34,655 nucleotides of DNA from an uncultured beta proteobacterium (GTDB lineage Bacteria; Pseudomonadota; Gammaproteobacteria; Burkholderiales; Burkholderiaceae_C): NCBI GenBank assembly GCA_903876735.1, contig CAIRAW010000061.1:1-34655 (forward strand), read 5' to 3'. Each line of letters opens with the position of its first letter. Position 1 is the stretch's first letter. The notes beneath the pieces are model-generated. The model ran no database searches and had not been told where the DNA came from. It worked only from the letters and a program-made list of their open reading frames with translations. The position numbers and the translations under genes were made by a program. Positions 8,464 through 14,662 of this stretch are shown piece by piece.

Positions 8464-9666
8464 ATGGATCGTCGTACTTGGGCCACGTGCACCGCACTGA
8501 CCACCGCCGCGCTGGCTTGCGCACTGGCTTCGCCGCTGGCTTTGGCCCAATCCAAGGAAATCAGGATTGCCCACATCTACAGCAAGACCGGACCGCTGGA
8601 AGCCTATGGCAAGCAGACCGCGACCGGTTTCATGATGGGCCTGGATTACGCCACTGGTGGCACCATGGTGGTGGCCGGCAAGAAACTCGTCGTGATCGAG
8701 AAGGACGACCAGGGCAAGCCCGATCTGGGCAAATCCTTGCTGGCAACCGCTTATTCGGACGACAAGGCTGATCTGGCCGTCGGCCCGACATCCTCCGGTG
8801 TAGCGCTGGCGCTGCTGCCGGTGGCCGAAGAGTACAAAAAGATCCTGCTGGTTGAGCCGGCAGTGGCCGATTCCATCACGGGTGAAAAGTGGAACAAGTA
8901 CATCTTCCGCACCGGGCGCAACAGCTCGCAGGACGCCATCTCCAACGCGGTCGCGGTGGACAAGGCCGGCGTGACGCTGGCCACGCTGGCGCAGGACAAC
9001 GCGTTCGGGCGCGACGGTGTCAAGGCCTTCAAGGACTCGGTGAAGAAAGCCAAGCTGGTGCATGAAGAGTACCTGCCGGCGGCTACCACCGATTTCACCG
9101 CCGGAGCGCAACGCCTGATTGACAAGCTCAAGGATCTGCCCGGGCGCAAGATTATCTGGATCGTCTGGGCCGGTGCCGGCAACCCGTTCAAGATCGTTGA
9201 TCTGGACCTGAAGCGCTACGGCATCGAGATCTCCACCGGCGGCAACATTCTGCCGGCCATGACGGCCTACAAGAACTTCCCTGGCATGGAAGGCGCAGCC
9301 TATTACTACTTCGGCATCCCGAAGAACCCGGTCAACGAAGCCATGGTGGCGCGCCATTACAGCCAGTTCAAGACACCGCCTGATTTCTTCACAGCTGGCG
9401 GTTTTTCTGCGGCCATGGCGGTGGTTGCCGCGCTGACCAACAGCAAGGGCGATGCCACGGCCAACACCCTGATCAAGACCATGGAAGGCATGAGCTTCGA
9501 GACGCCCAAAGGCAAGATGACCTTCCGCAAGGAAGACCACCAAGCCATGCAGAGCATGTACCACTTCAAGATCAAGGTTGATCCGGCTTTTGCCTGGGGT
9601 GTGCCGGAACTGGTGCACGAGATCAAGGCCGAAGAGATGAATATTCCGATCAGGAATAAAAGGTAA
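8464..9666 (+). CDS. Branched-chain-amino-acid-type ABC transporter substrate-binding protein
   Basis: Periplasmic type-I binding protein (LivK/HAAT superfamily), 400 residues. The signal peptide is 1-29 with cleavage near ALA|QS. The mature domain begins KEIRIAHIYSKTGPLEAYGKQ, the usual first strand and ligand loop, followed by LAVGPTSSGVALALLP and a hinge region typical of the fold. CAGGAG precedes the ATG. It starts the sigma-54-type transcription unit, and livG/F/H/M-like genes follow on the same strand. The ligand need not be an amino acid: members of this group also bind aromatic acids, amides and urea. No substrate is claimed. Confidence 0.9.
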   Translation: MDRRTWATCTALTTAALACALASPLALAQSKEIRIAHIYSKTGPLEAYGKQTATGFMMGLDYATGGTMVVAGKKLVVIEKDDQGKPDLGKSLLATAYSDDKADLAVGPTSSGVALALLPVAEEYKKILLVEPAVADSITGEKWNKYIFRTGRNSSQDAISNAVAVDKAGVTLATLAQDNAFGRDGVKAFKDSVKKAKLVHEEYLPAATTDFTAGAQRLIDKLKDLPGRKIIWIVWAGAGNPFKIVDLDLKRYGIEISTGGNILPAMTAYKNFPGMEGAAYYYFGIPKNPVNEAMVARHYSQFKTPPDFFTAGGFSAAMAVVAALTNSKGDATANTLIKTMEGMSFETPKGKMTFRKEDHQAMQSMYHFKIKVDPAFAWGVPELVHEIKAEEMNIPIRNKR

Positions 9667-9713
9667 TTTGGCGCGGCGATGCCTGCGCGTCGGCAGTCCT
9701 AGACCAAGGTGCT

Positions 9714-9784
9714 GTCATTGCGGGCCCCGACCCGCAATCCATTGCCGCGCGGAACCTGGATTGCGGATCAGGTCCGCAATGACA
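9714..9784. repeat. Bipartite palindromic intergenic repeat, copy 1
   Basis: Two arms of about 25 bp face each other: one begins GTCATTGCGG and the other ends CCGCAATGACA. Each arm is itself a small hairpin (TTGCGG...CCGCAA). The same architecture recurs at 22420-22489, with a related single arm at 14601-14627. It lies in the 204-bp gap between the binding-protein gene and the ATPase gene, where it could fold in the mRNA and lower downstream expression. Confidence 0.8.
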
Positions 9785-9870
9785 AAACGGGGTTCGAATG
9801 ACGCTGGTTTTAACAGTCGACCACTCCCACCCTTTTGATTCTGGCGTTCGATCATTGGCGAACTGTAAAA

Positions 9871-10659
9871 ATGCTTGAAACCAAAGAACTCACGGTTCGC
9901 TTCGGCGGGCATGTGGCGGTGAACGCCGTCAGTTGCGCGTTCCAGCCCGGCACGCTGACGGCCATCGTCGGGCCCAATGGCGCCGGCAAGACCACGTACT
10001 TCAACCTGATCTCGGGGCAACTCAAGGCTACGTCGGGCGAGGTGTTCCTCAACGGCAACAGCCTGGCCGGCATGAGCCCTTCGGCGCGCACGCGCGCCGG
10101 ACTCGGGCGCGCTTTTCAGCTCACCAACCTGTTTCCGAACCTGTCGGTGCTGGAGAACGTTCGGCTCGCGGTGCAGGCGGCGCGCGCTGGCGCGCATTTG
10201 CGCGGGCTGAATCTCTGGTCGGTCTGGAGTGACCACAAGGCTTTGACGCAACTGGCCGAGGAAGTGCTGGACGCCGTTGCCATGAACGACCAGCAGGACA
10301 CGACGGTTGCAAGCCTGCCGCACGGCGACCAGCGCAAGCTCGAAGTGGCGCTGCTGATGGCGCTCGAGCCCGATGTCTTCATGTTCGACGAACCGACGGC
10401 CGGCATGAGCCACGACGAGGCGCCAGTGATCCTGAACCTGATACGCAAGCTCAAGGACGACAAGCGCAAGACCATTCTGCTGGTTGAGCACAAGATGGAC
10501 GTGGTGCGCGAACTGGCCGACCGCATCATCGTGCTGCACAACGGTCGCCTGGTGGCCGATGGTGACCCGGCGCAGGTGATTGCATCGCCGGTGGTGCAGG
10601 AGGCTTACCTTGGGGTTGCCCCCAAGGACGTGGCAGAAGCGGCGAGGGCAGCGTCATGA
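9871..10659 (+). CDS. livG: ABC transporter ATPase, LivG-like
   Basis: Cytoplasmic ATPase subunit, 262 residues. Walker A GPNGAGKTT is near 34-42, with Q-loop context GRAFQLTNLFPNLSVLENV. The signature segment has the LivG-type form LPHGDQRKLE rather than LSGGQ. Walker B is VFMFDEPTAGM and the switch His lies in LLVEHKMD. ATG 9871 is preferred over a TTG at 9835 because MLETKELTVRFGG matches the family N-terminus; the ribosome site is weak. The stop overlaps the next ATPase as ATGA. The symbol denotes the family; the transported substrate is unknown. Confidence 0.9.
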   Translation: MLETKELTVRFGGHVAVNAVSCAFQPGTLTAIVGPNGAGKTTYFNLISGQLKATSGEVFLNGNSLAGMSPSARTRAGLGRAFQLTNLFPNLSVLENVRLAVQAARAGAHLRGLNLWSVWSDHKALTQLAEEVLDAVAMNDQQDTTVASLPHGDQRKLEVALLMALEPDVFMFDEPTAGMSHDEAPVILNLIRKLKDDKRKTILLVEHKMDVVRELADRIIVLHNGRLVADGDPAQVIASPVVQEAYLGVAPKDVAEAARAAS

Positions 10660-11381
10660 GCGCAAACCTGCTCACGCTGCAAGGCGTGCACACCCACATC
10701 GGCGCCTACCATATCCTGCACGGTGTCGACCTCGCCGTGCCGCGCGGCCAACTCACCATGCTGCTCGGGCGCAACGGCGCGGGCAAGACCACCACGCTGC
10801 GAACCATCATGGGCCTTTGGCATGCGAGTCAGGGCCAGGTGACTTTCGGCGGACGCGACATCACGCAACTCACCACGCCCGACATCGCCGCGCTCAACAT
10901 CGCCTACGTGCCGGAGAACATGGGCATTTTTTCCGACCTCACGGTCAAGGAAAACATGTTGCTCGCGGCGCGCTCGGCCAGCCGTGCCGCGCAGATGGAC
11001 GCGACCCGTTTGCAGTGGATCTTCTCGCTGTTTCCCGCCGTCGAGAAATTCTGGGACCATCCGGCCGGCAAGCTCTCCGGCGGGCAAAAACAGATGCTGG
11101 CGGTGGCGCGCGCCATCGTCGAGCCGCGTGAGCTGCTGATCGTGGACGAGCCGAGCAAGGGCCTGGCGCCGGCCATCATCAACAACATGATCGACGCCTT
11201 TGCCCAACTCAAGGCCACCGGCACGACGATTTTGCTGGTGGAACAGAACATCAACTTCGCCAAACGCCTGGGCGACCAGGTGGCCGTCATGGACAACGGC
11301 CGCGTCGTCCACGCCGGCAGCATGCAGGCGCTGGCCGACGACGAAGCATTGCAGCGCTCGCTGCTGGGGTTGGCGATATGA
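10656..11381 (+). CDS. livF: ABC transporter ATPase, LivF-like
   Basis: Second cytoplasmic ATPase, 241 residues, pairing with the LivG-like subunit. Walker A GRNGAGKTTT, a canonical LSGGQKQMLAVARA signature, Walker B LLIVDEPSKGLAP and the switch His-region LLVEQNINFA are all present. The LivF-specific 'SKGLAP' after Walker B and the length both fit. It overlaps its neighbours by 4 bp on each side (ATGA), so livG-livF-livH translation is probably coupled. Confidence 0.92.
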   Translation: MSANLLTLQGVHTHIGAYHILHGVDLAVPRGQLTMLLGRNGAGKTTTLRTIMGLWHASQGQVTFGGRDITQLTTPDIAALNIAYVPENMGIFSDLTVKENMLLAARSASRAAQMDATRLQWIFSLFPAVEKFWDHPAGKLSGGQKQMLAVARAIVEPRELLIVDEPSKGLAPAIINNMIDAFAQLKATGTTILLVEQNINFAKRLGDQVAVMDNGRVVHAGSMQALADDEALQRSLLGLAI

Positions 11382-12361
11382 GCAAGATTGATTTCGATTG
11401 GCGCCCCCTTGTATTGGTGCCGTTGTTGGCCTTGTTGGTCGCGCCCTTTATCGGCTCGGCCTCGACCTGGCTTACGCTGACGGTCGCGGGGCTGGCCATG
11501 GGCATGATCATCTTCGTCATTGCGTCTGGGCTTACCTTGGTGTTCGGCCTGATGGACGTGCTCAACTTCGGCCATGGTGTCTTCATTGCTCTGGGGGCTT
11601 TCGTTGCCACGACGGTGCTGGGGCTGATGGGCAACTGGACCGGCTCGCCCGATCTGTGGCGCAATCTGCTGGCGGTGTTTCCGGCCATGCTGGTGGCGAT
11701 GCTGGTGGCGGGTGCGCTCGGTCTGGCCTTTGAACGCTTCATCGTGCGCCCGGTCTACGGCCAGCATCTCAAGCAGATCCTGATCACCATGGGTGGCATG
11801 ATCATTGGCGAGGAACTGATCAAGGTGATCTGGGGCCCGCAGCAGATCCCGTTGCCGCTGCCCGAAGGCCTGCGCGGTGCCGTGCTGTTTGGCGACGCTG
11901 CGATCGAGCGCTACCGACTGCTGGCGGTGGTGGTTGGCCTGCTGGTGTTCGCGCTGCTGGCCTGGACCCTGAGCCGCACCAAGATCGGTTTGCTGATCCG
12001 CGCTGGCGTGCAGGACCGTGAAATGGTCGAGGCTATGGGCTACCGTATCAGGCGCCTGTTTGTCGGCGTTTTTGTCGTCGGCAGTGCGCTGGCCGGTTTG
12101 GGCGGCGTCATGTGGGGCCTGTACCAGCAGAATGTCACGCCGCAGATGGGCGCGCAGGTCAATGTGCTGATCTTCATCGTCATCATCATCGGTGGCCTGG
12201 GCTCGACCGGCGGCGCGCTGATCGGTGCCCTGTTGGTCGGCCTGATGGCGAACTACACCGGTTTTCTGCTGCCCAAGGTTGCGCTGTTTTCCAACATCGC
12301 GTTGATGGTGGCTATCCTGCTCTGGCGGCCGCAAGGCGTGTACCCGGTGGCGAATCGCTAG
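11378..12361 (+). CDS. livH: ABC transporter permease, LivH-like
   Basis: Inner-membrane permease of 327 residues with eight or so hydrophobic segments. The family motif VFGLMDVLNFGHGVFIALGAF follows the second TM; RAGVQDREMVEAMGYR is the cytoplasmic coupling loop that contacts the ATPase; IIIGGLGSTGGALIGALLVG follows. The TAG stop falls within CTAG at 12358-12361, which is also the left boundary of an inserted repeat element, so the insertion left the gene intact. It originally stood only 10 bp from the second permease gene. Confidence 0.92.
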   Translation: MSKIDFDWRPLVLVPLLALLVAPFIGSASTWLTLTVAGLAMGMIIFVIASGLTLVFGLMDVLNFGHGVFIALGAFVATTVLGLMGNWTGSPDLWRNLLAVFPAMLVAMLVAGALGLAFERFIVRPVYGQHLKQILITMGGMIIGEELIKVIWGPQQIPLPLPEGLRGAVLFGDAAIERYRLLAVVVGLLVFALLAWTLSRTKIGLLIRAGVQDREMVEAMGYRIRRLFVGVFVVGSALAGLGGVMWGLYQQNVTPQMGAQVNVLIFIVIIIGGLGSTGGALIGALLVGLMANYTGFLLPKVALFSNIALMVAILLWRPQGVYPVANR

Positions 12362-12632
12362 GGATGCTCTGCATAACTTCCACCATGCGCGTTCGAGTCC
12401 AAAACGGGATGATTTGCTCGCCAATACTGCGCGTCGTGTGCCGGGGGCACACGCAAGCAGTTTGGTGGGCAAGGCGCCCGTTTTGGGCCGAACCCCTCCG
12501 GGGGCGTGGTTTTGCGGGCGATCCGCTTCGTTGCAAAACCAGGCAAGGCGCCAGCCTTGCCTTGGGTTTTGCGCCTCTCGTCTCATCCCGCAAAACTCCC
12601 GCCGCGCGCGGTGGGAGTTATGCAGAGCATCC
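12362..12632. mobile_element. MITE-like non-coding element inserted between the two permease genes
   Basis: A 271-bp segment has 23-bp terminal inverted repeats (12362-12384 and 12610-12632) with one mismatch; outer ends read GGATGCTCTGCATAAC. Similarity extends inward imperfectly for about 50 bp, including CGGGATGA in both arms. CTAG flanks both sides (12358-12361, 12633-12636), consistent with a target duplication, though CTAG is itself palindromic. Internal hairpins include GTGTGCC/GGCACAC (12436-12452) and TGGTTTTGC/GCAAAACCA (12507-12541). It has no transposase. Removing the element plus one CTAG leaves a tight livH-livM junction. The helper transposase family is unknown; an IS5-like type is one possibility. 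Confidence 0.82.
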
Positions 12633-12643
12633 CTAGGACGACC

Positions 12644-13717
12644 ATGCTGAACCGAATTCTTTCACACGATTTTCCGCGCAGCCGCGTGCTGGCCTTTCTG
12701 TTGCTGGTGCTGCTGATCGCCCTGGCGGGCGCGCCCTTCATCTTTCATGGCGTCAAGGCGCTCGATGTGGCGGCCAAAGTGCTGGTCTTCATCGTGCTCG
12801 TGGCCAGCTTCGATCTGCTGCTGGGCTATACCGGCATCGTCAGTTTTGCCCACACCATGTTTTTCGGCATCGGCGCTTACGGTGTTGCGGTGGCCATGAC
12901 GCGCCTGGGGCCGACCTGGGGCTCGCTTGGTCTGGGGCTGCTGGCAGCGCTGGCGCTGTCCTTTGCGCTGGCGCTGCTGGTGGGCCTGTTCTCGCTGCGC
13001 GTGCGCGCCATCTTCTTTGCCATGATCACGCTGGCCGTGGCCTCGGCCTTTCTGACGCTGGCCTCGCAGTTGTCCGACATCACGGGCGGCGAAGACGGCC
13101 TGACCTACAAGGTGCCCGAATGGCTCTCGCCCAGTTTTGAATTCGCCGAGCAGCCCTTTCTGGGTGTCACGCTCGACGGCCGTTTGCTGTGCTACTACCT
13201 GTTGTTCGTGACCGCGACGCTGCTGCTCTTGGCGCTGCTGCGCATCGTGAATTCACCGTTCGGGCGTGTGCTGCAGGCGATCCGCGAAAACGAGTTCCGG
13301 GCCGAGGCGATCGGTTACCGCGTTGTTGTGTACCGCACAACCTCGAGCATTCTGTCGGCACTGTTCGCCTGTCTGGCCGGCGCCATGCTCGCGCTCTGGC
13401 TGCGCTACAACGGACCCGACACCTCGCTCTCATTCGAGGTCATGATGGACGTGTTGTTGATCGTGGTGATCGGCGGCATGGGCACGATTTATGGCTCGGC
13501 CATTGGCGCCGCCCTGTTCCTGATCGCACAAAGCTACCTGCAGGACTTGCTGCGTCTGGGTAGCGAGGCGGCCGCTGCCTGGCCGTGGCTCTCGGCCCTG
13601 CTGTCGCCGGACCGTTGGCTGCTCTGGCTCGGTGTGCTGTTTGTGCTGTCGGTGTATTACTTTCCCACCGGCGTTGTCGGGCGTTTGCGCGCCAACGCTG
13701 CAGGAGCGCGCGCATGA
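12644..13717 (+). CDS. livM: ABC transporter permease, LivM-like
   Basis: Second inner-membrane permease, 357 residues. Family hallmarks are LLGYTGIVSFAHTMFFGIGAYG, the coupling loop AIRENEFRAEAIGYRV, and GGMGTIYGSAIGAAL. ATG 12644 is chosen although the frame stays open through the inserted repeat back to 12506: residues encoded there are element-derived and unrelated to permeases. AGGACGA, 4 bp before the ATG, may be the ribosome site and lies just outside the element. The stop overlaps the hydrolase start as ATGA. Confidence 0.92.
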   Translation: MLNRILSHDFPRSRVLAFLLLVLLIALAGAPFIFHGVKALDVAAKVLVFIVLVASFDLLLGYTGIVSFAHTMFFGIGAYGVAVAMTRLGPTWGSLGLGLLAALALSFALALLVGLFSLRVRAIFFAMITLAVASAFLTLASQLSDITGGEDGLTYKVPEWLSPSFEFAEQPFLGVTLDGRLLCYYLLFVTATLLLLALLRIVNSPFGRVLQAIRENEFRAEAIGYRVVVYRTTSSILSALFACLAGAMLALWLRYNGPDTSLSFEVMMDVLLIVVIGGMGTIYGSAIGAALFLIAQSYLQDLLRLGSEAAAAWPWLSALLSPDRWLLWLGVLFVLSVYYFPTGVVGRLRANAAGARA

Positions 13718-14589
13718 AGCAAGTGCCGGTTTCACGCTATTTGACCTGCGCCGGGCGCGAGATCCATGTCACCGAATGGGGCGCGCAGAACCACAAGACG
13801 GTGATGGCCTGGCACGGCCTGGCACGCACCGGGCGCGACATGGACGAGCTCGCAGCGCACCTGAGCGCGCGTGGCTACCGCGTGCTGTGCCCCGACACGC
13901 TGGGCCGGGGTTTGAGCCAGTGGAGTCCGCTGCCGGTGCAGGAATACTGCCTGGCTTTCTACGCACAGCTGGCATCCGAACTCTTCACGCAGCTTGAAAT
14001 CGAGCGGGCCCATTGGGTTGGCACTTCGATGGGCGGCGCCATTGGCACCGTCTGTGCTTCGGGCTTGCTGCTGCCGGCCCTGCAGGGGCGCATCCAGAGC
14101 CTGACGCTCAACGACAACGCACCGGAGCTCGCGCAGTCAGCGATCGACCGCATCCGTGCCTACGCCGGCACACCGCCGGCTTTTGATACCGTGCTTGAAC
14201 TCGAAGCCTTCTTCCGCCAAGTCTACAAGCCTTACGGCTGGTTGAGCGATGCGCAGTGGCGGCGCCTGACCGAGACCTCCACCCGGCGTTTGCCGGACGG
14301 CCGCGTCACGCCGCACTATGACCCGGCCATGGTGCAGCAGTTCATCAGCCACCCGGACGACTATCGGATCTGGGACCATTACGACGCGCTCAGGATTCCC
14401 GTTTTGTGCCTGCACGGCGTCGAGTCTGACCTGGTGCTGCCAGCGACCATAGCCGCGATGCAGTGCCGTGGGCCGGGCTTGCGCGGTTTGTTGCAGGTCA
14501 GCGAGATTGCCGGCTGCGGACATGCGCCAGCACTGAACGTGCCGGCTCAACTTGATCGGATTGCTACCTTTATTGCCGATGCAGACTGA
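13714..14589 (+). CDS. Alpha/beta hydrolase
   Basis: Cytoplasmic hydrolase of 291 residues with no signal peptide. Catalytic features: oxyanion HG at 34-35, nucleophile elbow GTSMGG with Ser105, probable acid Asp239 in HGVESD, and His270 in GCGHAP. The cap region (about 135-215) is not diagnostic. It is the last gene of the importer operon, coupled by ATGA to the LivM-like permease, so it probably acts on the imported compound or a product of it, such as an ester, lactone or C-C bond substrate. Haloalkane dehalogenase or peroxidase members share the fold; the Ser nucleophile argues against a dehalogenase. Confidence 0.85.
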   Translation: MKQVPVSRYLTCAGREIHVTEWGAQNHKTVMAWHGLARTGRDMDELAAHLSARGYRVLCPDTLGRGLSQWSPLPVQEYCLAFYAQLASELFTQLEIERAHWVGTSMGGAIGTVCASGLLLPALQGRIQSLTLNDNAPELAQSAIDRIRAYAGTPPAFDTVLELEAFFRQVYKPYGWLSDAQWRRLTETSTRRLPDGRVTPHYDPAMVQQFISHPDDYRIWDHYDALRIPVLCLHGVESDLVLPATIAAMQCRGPGLRGLLQVSEIAGCGHAPALNVPAQLDRIATFIADAD

Positions 14590-14600
14590 GCAAGGGCCCA

Positions 14601-14653
14601 TGGATGCCGGATCGCGTCCGGCATGACAAGCCAGGGCCATGGATTGCGATGAC
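14601..14653. repeat. Single-arm intergenic repeat, copy 3
   Basis: One arm related to the copies at 9714 and 22420: GGATGCCGG ... CCGGCATGACA (14602-14627), with a 6-bp stem GCCGGA/TCCGGC and a 5-nt loop, followed by a truncated relative CCATGGATTGCGATGAC (14637-14653). It fills the gap between converging genes (hydrolase plus, GGDEF-EAL minus) and may act as a bidirectional transcript end, although no T-run follows. Confidence 0.6.
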
Positions 14654-14662
14654 GCGAGTGGC

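Noticed and set aside
10904..12586. 560-codon minus-strand frame across livF, livH and the MITE
   Set aside because: Gln/His/Asp-rich shadow of plus-strand genes; it runs through the non-coding element without any change in character.
12362..12632. Integron attC site
   Set aside because: No R/L core sites, no integron integrase, and true terminal inverted repeats with flanking CTAG fit a MITE better.
12506..12643. N-terminal extension of the LivM-like permease into the MITE
   Set aside because: Encoded residues derive from the repeat element and do not resemble permease N-termini; ATG 12644 has its own ribosome-like site.
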